A program made the position numbers and the translations under genes. Of a stretch of 64,000 nt of DNA, positions 35,283 to 43,597 are shown in pieces. Position 1 is the first letter of the stretch. Each line of letters opens with the position of its first letter. Origin of the DNA: Zhenhengia yiwuensis (GTDB taxonomy: Bacteria; Bacillota; Clostridia; Lachnospirales; Cellulosilyticaceae). Under the pieces are notes generated by a model that ran no database searches, was not told the DNA's origin, and saw nothing but the letters and a program-made list of their open reading frames with translations. The stretch covers positions 26,507-90,506 of the forward strand of contig NZ_JACRSY010000015.1 of the NCBI RefSeq assembly GCF_014384995.1, given 5' to 3'.

Positions 35283-35337
35283 TATGACTCATTAACTTTA
35301 CAAAATATTTAATTCTTTTTTAGATAATTACTAGAAG

Positions 35338-36645
35338 TTATAGACTATCCATAAATTGTATTTGAACCTGTTCTATTCGATTACTTTTCATCTTTATAAT
35401 TTTAAAGTGTATATGATCCATTTCAATATCTACATTTTCTTCTGGTATGTCACCTATCTGCTGAGCTAAATAACCATTTAATGTATCATAATCTCCGTTA
35501 GGCAATTGAATACCTAAGCTATGATTAATATGATAGATAGCTTCAGACCCTTTTACTAAAAAGGTATTCTTCCCTATTTTTTTTATTCCTTCTTCTTCCT
35601 CATCATATTCATCATGAATTTCACCCATAATTTCTTCAATTAAATCTTCCATGGTTACTATGCCTGCAAATCCACCATACTCATTAATCAAAATAGCTAT
35701 ATGCTTCTTTTTCTCCTTAAAACTTTTAAATAGTGCATTAATCTTTTTAGTCTCAGGAACAAAATAAGGTGTATGAAGAATCTTTTCTAATGTAATATTT
35801 TCAAAACCTACTTTTCTCGCTTCTGCTATTAAATCTTTTACATAAAGCACACCAACTATATGGCCTATATCTTCTCTATAGACAGGTATTCTAGAATAGT
35901 GAAGCTTTATAACCTTATCCAGAATTTCTTCTATAGGTTCTTCTATATTGATAACAAAGGTATCTTTCCTATGGGTCATAATCTCTTTTGCCATTCTATC
36001 ATTAAATTCAAATACACCCTCTAACATTTGCTGCTCTTCAGCTTCAATGCACCCATCTTTTTTTGACTGGTAAATTAAAGCTCTTAATTCTTCTTCTGAT
36101 ACCTTTTCTTCTATATCTTCAGTTGTATTACCTGTTAATTTCAAAATAAGACTTGTTGATAAAGATAAGATTTTAATAAAAGGCCTAGCCACTATAGAAA
36201 TACTATAAATAGCGCTGACAGAAAATAGTGCAATTGTTTCTGCTTTCTTTAAAGCAATCCTTTTAGGTACCAGCTCTCCAAATACTAAGGTAAAATAGGA
36301 GAGCACTAGGGTCACACCTATCATAGAAAGTTCACTTGAATAAGGTATATGTACAGTCTCCATAAATTTAGAAAGATAGCTCGATAATCCTGTAGCAGCT
36401 GATGCACTCGAGAAAAAGCCCGCTAGTGTTATACCTATTTGTATAGTAGATAAGAAATTACTCGGTTCCTCTATTAATTTTTCAAGTAATTTGGCCTTAG
36501 CATTCCCTTCCTCGCTTAGTCTTTTGATCTTATTCTTATTTACTGATACGATAGCCATTTCTGCTGAAGCAAAAAAGGCATTCACTCCTGTTAATAAAAG
36601 TATTAAAGCTAATTGGAATAATATATTCCCCGACGATGATTCCAC
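35338..36645 (-). CDS. hemolysin/CorC-type transporter (DUF21, CBS pair, HlyC/CorC)
   Basis: 435 residues starting with GTG at 36645. Four N-terminal membrane helices form the DUF21/CNNM domain (ALILLLTGVNAFFASAEMAI, GVTLVLSYFTLVFGELVPKR), followed by two CBS motifs (about 210-340; EIMTHRKDTFVINIEEPI, AILINEYGGFAGIVTMEDL) and a CorC/HlyC domain (about 350-430; KIGKNTFLVKGSEAIYHIN). These proteins are Mg2+ or other cation exporters or regulators in the plasma membrane. AGGATGA precedes the GTG. It is the last intact chromosomal gene before the prophage B boundary. Confidence 0.92.
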   Translation of the reverse strand: MESSSGNILFQLALILLLTGVNAFFASAEMAIVSVNKNKIKRLSEEGNAKAKLLEKLIEEPSNFLSTIQIGITLAGFFSSASAATGLSSYLSKFMETVHIPYSSELSMIGVTLVLSYFTLVFGELVPKRIALKKAETIALFSVSAIYSISIVARPFIKILSLSTSLILKLTGNTTEDIEEKVSEEELRALIYQSKKDGCIEAEEQQMLEGVFEFNDRMAKEIMTHRKDTFVINIEEPIEEILDKVIKLHYSRIPVYREDIGHIVGVLYVKDLIAEARKVGFENITLEKILHTPYFVPETKKINALFKSFKEKKKHIAILINEYGGFAGIVTMEDLIEEIMGEIHDEYDEEEEGIKKIGKNTFLVKGSEAIYHINHSLGIQLPNGDYDTLNGYLAQQIGDIPEENVDIEMDHIHFKIIKMKSNRIEQVQIQFMDSL

Positions 36646-36733
36646 TCATGTCATCCTTTCTTTTTTTAATTTTATAAAATCATATCATATTTTATAGAAA
36701 ATGGGTGTTAAGATTCTGCTAATATTTAAAATA

Positions 36734-36767
36734 AAAAACACCTAATCCTTTTTAGGTCTAGGTGTTT
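36734..36767 (-). terminator. terminator after the pepF remnant
   Basis: AAAACACCTA pairs with TAGGTGTTTT over a 14-base loop, with T residues in the minus-strand direction. It probably ended transcription of the intact oligoendopeptidase gene. Confidence 0.75.
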
Positions 36768-36785
36768 TCTCATATTCCTTAAAAC

Positions 36786-37088
36786 TTATATTTCATAGCT
36801 TAATTTAATAAACTCTTCAATATCTTCTTCGATTGTTTTAAGAGATGCTCTCCAGAAGTTAATATCATGAACATCAATATTTGCAGCACTTGTAAGATCT
36901 TTAATTTTCATTTTACCAGTAAGACTTAGCAGTTTTTCATACTCACTTGGGAAAGTATCCGGACGCTCTAAATACTGCGCATACAATCCTTTAGCAAAGA
37001 GTAACCCAAAAGCATATGGAAAGTTGTAGAAATGTACATCTGCATAATAATAATGTGGTTTCCATGTCCTTAAGATTTCAAAAAAAAT
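36786..37088 (-). pseudogene. 3' remnant of an M3 oligoendopeptidase (pepF-like)
   Basis: The frame reads WKPHYYYADVHFYNFPYAFG and LLFAKGLYAQYLERPDTFPS, ending DFIEEFIKLSYEI-like, the C-terminal domain of PepF/M3 metallopeptidases, about the last 95 residues. Homology fades at the tryptophan near 37066 and a stop closes the frame at 37089-37091. The catalytic HExxH part is absent from the window. The breakpoint coincides with an att-like dyad, so I read this as the gene split by integration of prophage B. Confidence 0.8.
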
Positions 37089-37168
37089 TCACTCTAGGGC
37101 CTTTGATTTACAAGGGTTCTAGAGCTTTATCATTTTTATCATTAGTACTTTCCCTCATTTTTCCCTCA
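37045..37168. other. putative attachment-site region at the left end of prophage B
   Basis: Next to the pepF breakpoint lies a hyphenated dyad, CTCTAG at 37092-37097 and CTAGAG at 37119-37124 with CCTT/AAGG inside. It is followed by two direct copies of TTCCCTCA at 37150-37157 and 37161-37168, 11 bases apart. Such arm-type repeats next to a core are what tyrosine integrases bind. The core and the second boundary cannot be proven within the window. Confidence 0.5.
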
Positions 37169-37211
37169 CTTAGAGCTTTTTAATCGCTTTTATCCTATTA
37201 AGCTATTTTTC

Positions 37212-37643
37212 CTAAAGCTTGGAATGAAATATTGTACATATAGATAATACAGCAAAGCCTATCATTAATATTCCCATAATAAACATACTTATAATAAATC
37301 GTTTAGTCCTCTTTTCATCTCTCTTAGTATAATTTTTAAATGTGAAAATTGGGCTAAATCCCAAAAGCAATAACTGTTGAAAGGCTTTAGAAAAACTTCT
37401 AAAGGAAACCTTGTACAGCGTCTTCCTTCCCTCTTTAACCCTAATCATTCTGAATGCATGAATACCATGATTATCTACACTATACAAGTCTCTTAAAAAA
37501 TTTGCCCCAAATGCCGCCATAATAAGAATCCCTATAAAAATACCCGCAAGTATCAGAATAACCTCTTCAAAATGAACTAGAAAATTATATGGGAATATCT
37601 CCACCATTGTTTCCTCATACCATTCTAGAAATTTATTAAACAT
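37212..37643 (-). CDS. membrane protein coupled to an XRE regulator
   Basis: 143 residues with one helix near residue 27-47 (EVILILAGIFIGILIMAAFG), a basic middle part (KEGRKTLYKVSFRSFSKAF) and one or two C-terminal helices (FIISMFIMGILMIGFAVLSI). The start lies two bases after the stop of the XRE gene, so the pair is co-translated. Not recognised. The XRE-membrane pairing could be a sensor or a small toxin-type module but nothing proves either. Confidence 0.65.
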   Translation of the reverse strand: MFNKFLEWYEETMVEIFPYNFLVHFEEVILILAGIFIGILIMAAFGANFLRDLYSVDNHGIHAFRMIRVKEGRKTLYKVSFRSFSKAFQQLLLLGFSPIFTFKNYTKRDEKRTKRFIISMFIMGILMIGFAVLSICTIFHSKL

Positions 37644-37645
37644 AT

Positions 37646-38032
37646 CTATCTCTCCTTTTCTTTTGCTAAGTGCTCTGCCATTTCACGAAGTGCTTGTATA
37701 GCTTCATCTATTTCTTCATTCGAAAGCGATTTGTCTTTAGATATTTGATTAAGTGTTTTTCTTATTGAACTAGGTAATGCAATAATATTGGGAACTTGTT
37801 CACTCTCTATCCTTCCATACATATCAAATAACTCTTGCTTATCAATATCATAAAATTCAGCTAAACCTATTAACATTGACTCTCCGGGTAAGGTTTTCCC
37901 TCTTTCTATTAAGCTAATATAATTTCCTGATACGCCTAATTGCCTTCCAACTTTATGTACTGATAAGTTTTTTTCTTTCCTCAATTCTCTTAATTTCTCA
38001 CCAGCACACACCCACATTTGATTTTTTTTCAT
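37646..38032 (-). CDS. XRE family regulator, paralogue A
   Basis: 128 residues from ATG 38032 (GAGGTG six bases upstream; an in-frame GTG overlaps it). An N-terminal helix-turn-helix (LSVHKVGRQLGVSGNYISLI) is followed by EFYDIDKQELFDMYGRIE and a helical C-terminus with QALREMAEHLAKEKER. It resembles the gene at 38119-38493 in order of motifs and in its leader (CACACTAA before the ribosome site), indicating duplication. It is followed by a membrane-protein gene. Role unknown, plausibly regulation of the TrlF island. Confidence 0.8.
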   Translation of the reverse strand: MKKNQMWVCAGEKLRELRKEKNLSVHKVGRQLGVSGNYISLIERGKTLPGESMLIGLAEFYDIDKQELFDMYGRIESEQVPNIIALPSSIRKTLNQISKDKSLSNEEIDEAIQALREMAEHLAKEKER

Positions 38033-38118
38033 ATATGCCACCTCATATAGTTAGTGTGAGATATAGAGCAGATAATATGTATAGGAGTGTGCAAAAAAGA
38101 CCTACAATAAGGCCTAAT

Positions 38119-38493
38119 TTATATCCTATATTTCTCTGCTATCTCTTTCAATTCATCTAAAACTTCATCAAAATATTCTTGTGTTGCTAATTTACTAATT
38201 GAACGATCATTAGCAATCTGCCTCAAATATGGTGATAATGATGCTATTTCTTCTGCCCTATTACTTTCAATTAACTGATACATATCATATATTTGTTTTC
38301 TATCTATCTCATAAAGCATTGCTAATGAAACTATTATTGCCTCTGAAGGCATCACCTTACCACGTTCTAACTTTATTATATAACTAAGCGGCACTCCTAA
38401 CTCGTCTCTAACTTGAAATACCGATAAACCTTTTTTCTTTCTTATATTGCGTAACTTTGAACCTGCTTCTATCCACACTTCGTTTTTGTTCAT
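38119..38493 (-). CDS. XRE family regulator, paralogue B
   Basis: 124 residues from ATG 38493 with AGGTG upstream. Helix-turn-helix LSVFQVRDELGVPLSYIIKL, then LYEIDRKQIYDMYQLIE and a helical C-terminus ending VLDELKEIAEKYRI. It shares the N-terminal layout MNKNEVWIEAGSKLRNIRKK with paralogue A (MKKNQMWVCAGEKLRELRKE). A weak hairpin lies between the two genes at about 38090-38118. Confidence 0.8.
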   Translation of the reverse strand: MNKNEVWIEAGSKLRNIRKKKGLSVFQVRDELGVPLSYIIKLERGKVMPSEAIIVSLAMLYEIDRKQIYDMYQLIESNRAEEIASLSPYLRQIANDRSISKLATQEYFDEVLDELKEIAEKYRI

Positions 38494-38565
38494 AAATTTC
38501 ACCTCAGTAATTAGTGTGGATTTAAAAGTTTGAAATATGTATTTTATTGAGTGGAAATAAAAAAG

Positions 38566-38585
38566 GGCAGTTGTGGTTAACTGCC
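38566..38585 (-). terminator. terminator of the trlF gene
   Basis: Minus strand: GGCAGTT pairs with AACTGCC and a T run follows (complement of the A run at 38558-38564). It lies downstream of the trlF stop at 38742. The 38586-38741 stretch holds only AT-rich sequence with no gene that I can support. Confidence 0.8.
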
Positions 38586-38741
38586 TTCCTTATAATTAAT
38601 TTTATATATTTAGCTGACACTTTGTATTGACTATAATACCAAAAATATTTTATCTTATTATCTCTACTTTTAAGTTTTTTATTATTTATCTATTTTAAAT
38701 ATATTTTTTCAGGAACTTTATCATCTTATTAGCCTTCAATT

Positions 38742-41264
38742 TTAATTTATTTCTAATGGTATGAAAATCTGATATATCTCCTTTTTGTGTTTAAATGAAT
38801 CTATCCCACCCTCCATATAATTAATAATGTGTTTAATAATATTCTTTTCTGAAGGATATCCTTTTTTTTGAATCCAACCCTTCTCATTATCTGATCCCAT
38901 TACAATTACCTGTTCTGCATCTGCGTTAGTTACAATAGTTGAACTATGTGTTGCTACTATTACTTGTCTATGTGCTTTTATCATTTTTAGACTAGATACT
39001 AAATTCTTATAAATATACTGATTATCTAAGTTATCTTCAGGTTGATCAATAATTAATGTAGTATTATCGTTGTTAGAGAGTCCAAAATTAAATACAAAAG
39101 TAAGAAGTGCAACTACTTTCTGACCTAGTGATAAACTTTTAATATCTTTCATTATACAAGGAAGCGGGCTATGTGTTTCCTTAGAATTAATATTAAAAAG
39201 TATTGTAAAGTCGTCTGTAGCTCTAAGACATTTTATTATAGAGGATTCTAGTTTACTTCTATCTTTAATTATTCTACTCTTAATGTCTTTATATGTTCCT
39301 TTAATATTAGATTTTTTAATTTCATCTAAATTGTATTCTGCCTGATAGAAATTAACCTCTTTATCTTGGTATTCAACTATACTATTCACTTTTTCTATTT
39401 CATTATATTTATCATTTAAAAGATAGTTCAAGAAATTTAGATACCCCATTTTATCCACACATTCCTTGATGAAAACTTGTGCTCCCCTCCAAGTAAGATA
39501 TGTAGAATTAATATTTCCTTTTTTCTCTAAGCAATCTAGTATATCTTCGAGATAATCAATTGAATCCTTCAACTTTGGTGAGTATTGAATCTGTATTATA
39601 TCTCTATACTGTGTATTAAAGTTATAAATACTCTCTTCAATTTTCTTCTTCCTATCTTCAATAAAAAGGATCATTTCATTTATTAAGTCACTTCTTAACC
39701 TTTTAGCAAAAGACTGATTAGGGATCTTTTTAAATAATAACTCATATTTTTCTATCCCCTCATATTGTACTCCATATGTTACAGTATTTCTTATAAAATC
39801 ATTAATCTTACCTTCAGCTATTTGATTAACCAATTCGTTTATGCTATAGGCTCTTCTAAATATTTTATTTAAAATAATATCTACTATATCATCTGGTAAC
39901 CTTTTAAACTCACCTCCAATGCACTCATAAACCTGAACCCATTCGTTTCCTAACCTAATACCATCGTTCATTTTCTCGATATGTCTAAATTTATTTTTAT
40001 CCCCATAATACATTGCCTGATCATCTGTTTGAGGAATAAATGAAATAATATACTCTTTATCTTCTATATGAAATAAACAATAAATTATTTTATTATTAGC
40101 TACTTGATTAAGTTCCATTTCATTAGTGCATCTTCTCGTCAATACTACTTCTAATGTTTTAATTAGCGTACTCTTTCCAGTTCCCCTTCCACCAATAAGG
40201 CAATTTAAATCCTGCGAAAAAGCAGTATAAAATGAATTATATAATTGATCATGATTACTACATAGAAAACCATTTTTATTAGGCACTACCAGTATTCCCT
40301 CTATATATCTTGTTACTGTATTAGGTGTGTTCGCCCGTATACAAATAGCCCTATTCCTTATAGCCCTAATTAATGATTTAAAATCTTTCTTTTGAAATTT
40401 AATCCACGTGTTTTTTTTACCGATATCTTCAATACAATGAGCATCTCCTTCTAATACAAATGTAAAATCTTTTTTAGAATTGTAACTTTTAAGCCGTTTT
40501 TCAAGACCTTGAATTTTATCTAGGCTACTTATACCTATTAAATTTAAATCCCTGCAACTAAATAATGCTTTATTATATGCAATACTCCCTAAAAGTTCAG
40601 ATGAGTTTAGATGTGCCAAATATGTTATTGCTTTATATGTATTACTTAATGTTTCAATTAGTGTTCGACTATCTATATATGTACCTTCTTCACAGTTCTT
40701 ATTTAATAATATTTCCTCTAAATAATTACGTATATTATTTTTATAATGCTTATCAAGGATAGCAATTAAATGGTTTTTATCAGAACATGAAATTTCCACA
40801 CCTAGTAATATATCTACATAGTGTTTTTGCATAGTATATTTGAACTTAGTTTCATAATAATACTCTAACATATATGCTAGCTTATCATATCCCTCTACTG
40901 TATTATGGTCACATATAACTACTAAATCGATTTGCTCAATATATAATTTATATGCAATTACACTATACCCAATAAAATCTTTTATATTATCTATTGGAAA
41001 TGTCTCTACTTCCAAACTTAATTTATTAAATTTCTCTTGTAGCACTTGAAGACTACAATCATTCCCATAAACCCCCTGCTGTATTGCTATATACAGCAAG
41101 TCTTCTACACTAAGATTTTTATATAGTTTTCCACGTATCAACTCATAATCATAAGATGCAGGGGTATGTAAATGTAGCTCACATTTTTTGAATTCCCCTA
41201 ATTTCATAGATTCGCTTTTTATCGTTCTATAAGCTAAGTTAATGCCAGGTATTGATTCTCCCAT
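38742..41264 (-). CDS. trlF: TrlF-type PHP-domain AAA-like ATPase
   Basis: 840 residues. The N-terminal PHP-like domain (about 20-300) has FKKCELHLHTPASYDYELIR, VVICDHNTVEGYDKL, GVEISCSDKNHLIAI, TYLAHLNSSE and VLEGDAHCIEDIG, carrying the usual metal ligands. The ATPase begins near 350 with Walker A LIGGRGTGKSTLIKTLE, and the C-terminus has SLSLGQKVVALLTFVFN and LIIDQPEDNLDN (Walker B) with RQVIVATHSS. I recall this combination as the TrlF family, often on mobile elements, with defence roles proposed but, to my knowledge, not settled. It has its own promoter, phased repeats and a terminator. Confidence 0.85.
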   Translation of the reverse strand: MGESIPGINLAYRTIKSESMKLGEFKKCELHLHTPASYDYELIRGKLYKNLSVEDLLYIAIQQGVYGNDCSLQVLQEKFNKLSLEVETFPIDNIKDFIGYSVIAYKLYIEQIDLVVICDHNTVEGYDKLAYMLEYYYETKFKYTMQKHYVDILLGVEISCSDKNHLIAILDKHYKNNIRNYLEEILLNKNCEEGTYIDSRTLIETLSNTYKAITYLAHLNSSELLGSIAYNKALFSCRDLNLIGISSLDKIQGLEKRLKSYNSKKDFTFVLEGDAHCIEDIGKKNTWIKFQKKDFKSLIRAIRNRAICIRANTPNTVTRYIEGILVVPNKNGFLCSNHDQLYNSFYTAFSQDLNCLIGGRGTGKSTLIKTLEVVLTRRCTNEMELNQVANNKIIYCLFHIEDKEYIISFIPQTDDQAMYYGDKNKFRHIEKMNDGIRLGNEWVQVYECIGGEFKRLPDDIVDIILNKIFRRAYSINELVNQIAEGKINDFIRNTVTYGVQYEGIEKYELLFKKIPNQSFAKRLRSDLINEMILFIEDRKKKIEESIYNFNTQYRDIIQIQYSPKLKDSIDYLEDILDCLEKKGNINSTYLTWRGAQVFIKECVDKMGYLNFLNYLLNDKYNEIEKVNSIVEYQDKEVNFYQAEYNLDEIKKSNIKGTYKDIKSRIIKDRSKLESSIIKCLRATDDFTILFNINSKETHSPLPCIMKDIKSLSLGQKVVALLTFVFNFGLSNNDNTTLIIDQPEDNLDNQYIYKNLVSSLKMIKAHRQVIVATHSSTIVTNADAEQVIVMGSDNEKGWIQKKGYPSEKNIIKHIINYMEGGIDSFKHKKEIYQIFIPLEIN

Positions 41265-41300
41265 AACAATCCCTCCTAAAACAAAATTATCTATAGCATT

Positions 41301-41329
41301 ATATTATATTAAAGCCTATAAATCGACAA
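41301..41329 (-). promoter_or_regulatory. promoter of trlF
   Basis: Minus strand TTGTCG (41329-41324), 17-base spacer, TAATAT (41306-41301), 37 bases before the ATG. It is a moderate match to vegetative consensus. Confidence 0.55.
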
Positions 41330-41334
41330 CGATT

Positions 41335-41364
41335 AATATTTATCAATATTTATCAATATTTATC
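41335..41364. repeat. three tandem 10-bp repeats AATATTTATC upstream of trlF
   Basis: AATATTTATC occurs three times in perfect succession, one per helical turn, ending six bases upstream of the -35 of trlF. A protein binding cooperatively on one face, such as an activator, is the simplest reading; iterons are another. Confidence 0.7.
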
Positions 41365-41389
41365 TACTTACATACTTATATAAATTAAA

Positions 41390-41420
41390 ATATCTAATTT
41401 TCCCTTTTAAGATTAGATAT
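41390..41420 (-). terminator. terminator of the parM operon
   Basis: ATATCTAAT pairs with ATTAGATAT around a 13-base loop, downstream of the ParM-like stop at 41433. Confidence 0.65.
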
Positions 41421-41432
41421 CCTTCTTTAGAT

Positions 41433-42362
41433 TTAGGTATTCCATAAATATCCCACAGCATTACCATACCATCTCAACTCCTTCTCCACTTCTACATTAT
41501 TCTTAACCTTCCCTTCAACAGCCCCCAAAAACTTCTCTGCCCCTCCACCAACAAAAATCTTGTCATGTAAAATGGTTTTGCCAAACTTATTTTCAATATC
41601 CTTCATGATATCTCGGCAAACGTGAAGTGCATCACTTAAATGCTCAACTAAATTAAAGTCCCCTTTTTCTGTCCTAATAATTGGCTTATTGGACTGAAGC
41701 TTTTTATCGATTTGCTCTATAGTAACTTCTACACCCTCACTAGCAATCTTATCCTGTAATACCTTATACATATCATAAAGGGCAATATTAGTTGTTCCAT
41801 AATTGCTTATTATAAATTTACCATTCCATTCTATTAGGATAACATCTGTGGTTTTCATACCTATATCTATAATAAGTGTGGTATTATCTTTGTCTATATA
41901 ATTTGTCAGAATCCTAAGTGCTGCATACCCTTCTGCTTGTACTTTAACATCAACAAGGTTTACTGATATCTCTTTTCCATTAACCACACCTTCTATTGTT
42001 CCAAGAGCCTTTATCTTCTCTCTAAACTCTTCCTTCTTAGCTTTGTAGATGCTGATTGGTAAGCCCACACCTAAGTTAATATAATATGTGCCACTTCCAT
42101 ATAAACTATGTACTGCCCATAATATTTGCTGCTCTATGTATTCTCTATTTGTCTTGTCCACATTACTAAGGGTAGTCTGCCCTACCCCTAGTGCTAACTT
42201 AACTCCCTTACATTCTATAATATCTCCACTTATAAGAGCCGTATCCATTGAATATACGCTATTCGTGTAGGCCTTTATTATCTCACCTTTATCATTTATG
42301 CCAGCCACACAAATGGTGCTGTTACCCATATCAAGTCCTAAATTTTTCACATTGTTTGCCAT
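41433..42362 (-). CDS. parM: ParM/StbA-type actin-like segregation protein
   Basis: 309 residues. The actin fold motifs are all visible: phosphate 1 LGLDMGNSTICVAG near residues 8-20, phosphate 2 TLIIDIGMKTTDVILIEW near 160-177, and the adenosine motif KIFVGGGAEKFLGAV near 270. The size and motifs fit ParM/StbA-type proteins that polymerise to separate plasmid or phage DNA. It is last in a leftward operon after a ribbon-helix-helix protein, the usual ParR-ParM order reversed in detail. GGGAG precedes ATG 42362. Confidence 0.85.
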   Translation of the reverse strand: MANNVKNLGLDMGNSTICVAGINDKGEIIKAYTNSVYSMDTALISGDIIECKGVKLALGVGQTTLSNVDKTNREYIEQQILWAVHSLYGSGTYYINLGVGLPISIYKAKKEEFREKIKALGTIEGVVNGKEISVNLVDVKVQAEGYAALRILTNYIDKDNTTLIIDIGMKTTDVILIEWNGKFIISNYGTTNIALYDMYKVLQDKIASEGVEVTIEQIDKKLQSNKPIIRTEKGDFNLVEHLSDALHVCRDIMKDIENKFGKTILHDKIFVGGGAEKFLGAVEGKVKNNVEVEKELRWYGNAVGYLWNT

Positions 42363-42382
42363 GTTGTCATGCTCCCTGTTGT

Positions 42383-42685
42383 TTAAAATTCTTCTATTTC
42401 ATCAGTATTGTGTAGTGTGGTTATAATTGGTGCATTTTGGCGTACTATTGGTGCTTGCTTGTGCTTGATTGGTTCAATTAGGTGTTGCTGTGGTTGACAT
42501 TCTTGCCCTTTTGATTCACACTCCCACCAATTTGGTGCATCTTCTACCACACTTGTACCATTCTTCCTTATATAATCATCTAAGGCCTTATTAATCTCAC
42601 CATTTAGGTTTCTAAAATTAGCCTTTGCCATAAGTCCTAGTTGCTTCTTCATTCTACTGCTTATGGATATACTAAATCGTTCCAT
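42383..42685 (-). CDS. ribbon-helix-helix protein, ParR-like candidate
   Basis: 100 residues. Residues 1-45 form an RHH fold (MERFSISISSRMKKQLGLMA, then NFRNLNGEINKALDDYIRKN) that can dimerise and bind DNA. The C-terminus is Gln/His/Pro-rich and ends in a charged TTLHNTDEIEEF tail, which could contact ParM as ParR tails do. Its ATG overlaps the stop of the upstream gene (TAATG). Candidate centromere-binding adaptor; not proven. Confidence 0.7.
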   Translation of the reverse strand: MERFSISISSRMKKQLGLMAKANFRNLNGEINKALDDYIRKNGTSVVEDAPNWWECESKGQECQPQQHLIEPIKHKQAPIVRQNAPIITTLHNTDEIEEF

Positions 42686-42924
42686 TACAATGTACTTCCT
42701 ACGATTTTTTCTATATCTACTGCACGTATTTTTATAGTTCCAAACTTAATAGCTGGAATTTCCTGTCTCTTAATCATTTGATAAACAGCTTCCCTAGTTA
42801 CCCCTAACCTTTTAGCTACTTCTTCAACTGAGTATAGTGCTTTTTCATGCTCCTTCTTTTTTTCAATTTCCTCTAATCGCTTAGTTAGTTGTTCAATTTT
42901 TACTGCTAGTTCTCTATTTGTCAT
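42685..42924 (-). CDS. excisionase/MerR-like helix-turn-helix protein
   Basis: 79 residues. A coiled coil (VKIEQLTKRLEEIEKKKEHE) precedes an HTH_17-type DNA-binding fold with YSVEEVAKRLGVTREAVYQM and PAIKFGTIKIRAVDIEKIV. These small proteins occur as excisionases, plasmid copy-control or partition factors. Coupled to the RHH gene. Confidence 0.78.
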   Translation of the reverse strand: MTNRELAVKIEQLTKRLEEIEKKKEHEKALYSVEEVAKRLGVTREAVYQMIKRQEIPAIKFGTIKIRAVDIEKIVGSTL

Positions 42925-42934
42925 TTTATCACCT

Positions 42935-43501
42935 CTATGTAAATTGTAGTTGACTTACGCCACACCATTCAGTTGGTACTTCCCTATAGGTGCTTGCCAG
43001 TTCTTCATTCGTTCTAAAGCGAGTGGGTTGAGCCTGATCTATAGGCTCCCCCTTTAGGAAAGCTTCTAGCTCAGGGAATCTTCTTTTAAGCCTTTCGATT
43101 GCATCCTCAGCCATCTTATTAAGTTCAAAGCCTTTCCATATGAGTGGCTTCTTTTTGCTTGGTGTGGTTGATAGTTCTTGTTGTTCTTGAGGTACCTCCT
43201 CTTCCATATTTTCTTCCTGTGGCAATGCATTCTTAAGCACACGAATTGTTCGTTTATAGTTGTCCTCAATAGTTGAGGTTATGTAATTCTTGGTAATGAG
43301 TGATTGAATAATATCACTTGCTCTTTTAGGTGTTACTTGAAGGATTTCTGCAAAATACTTGTTTGATGCAAAGCAACCATTGCTTTTGTCTAATGCTTTG
43401 ATGATTGCTAGAGTAAATTTTTCTTGAAGTGTTAAATTGGAATCCTTAAGGATATTAATGTCTATCCAAAGTCCTTCCAGTTGAGTTGATGTATTTTGCA
43501 T
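42935..43501 (-). CDS. winged-helix replication/regulation protein
   Basis: 188 residues. Residues 10-95 match the HTH_36-type winged helix with LWIDINILKDSNLTLQEKF, NGCFASNKYFAEILQVTPKR and DIIQSLITKNYITSTIEDNY, common in plasmid and phage replication initiators and regulators. The remainder is charged with a helix (MAEDAIERLKRRFPELEAFL). It leads the operon with the partition genes, which suggests maintenance of extrachromosomal DNA. Promoter at 43539-43566. Confidence 0.72.
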   Translation of the reverse strand: MQNTSTQLEGLWIDINILKDSNLTLQEKFTLAIIKALDKSNGCFASNKYFAEILQVTPKRASDIIQSLITKNYITSTIEDNYKRTIRVLKNALPQEENMEEEVPQEQQELSTTPSKKKPLIWKGFELNKMAEDAIERLKRRFPELEAFLKGEPIDQAQPTRFRTNEELASTYREVPTEWCGVSQLQFT

Positions 43502-43538
43502 GATGTGGTTCCTTTCGAGCTGTTTTATTTATGTTCAC

Positions 43539-43566
43539 AGTATAGCTCAAAGACTTTTAAACGTCA
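43539..43566 (-). promoter_or_regulatory. promoter of the parM operon
   Basis: Minus strand TTGACG (43566-43561), 16-base spacer, TATACT (43544-43539), about 40 bases before ATG 43501. Near-consensus. Confidence 0.7.
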
Positions 43567-43570
43567 ACAT

Positions 43571-43597
43571 GTTTAATCAAACTTAATTAAGTTTAAA
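43571..43597. promoter_or_regulatory. palindrome AAACTTAATTAAGTTT with flanking half-sites
   Basis: A perfect 16-bp palindrome at 43578-43593 between the divergent parM-operon promoter and the RHH gene, with related half-sites GTTTAAT at 43570-43576 and TTTAAG/TTTATT at about 43631-43640. It may be the operator of the divergent RHH protein, or part of a centromere-like site for the ParR-like protein. Confidence 0.55.

Noticed and set aside
37092..37124. The CTCTAG/CTAGAG dyad as a terminator
   Set aside because: It lacks a T run and sits with arm-like direct repeats next to the pepF breakpoint, so an attachment-site role is favoured.
41331..41364. A short repeat array that might be a CRISPR remnant
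   Set aside because: The units are 10 bp, tandem and without spacers, so it fits a protein-binding array instead.
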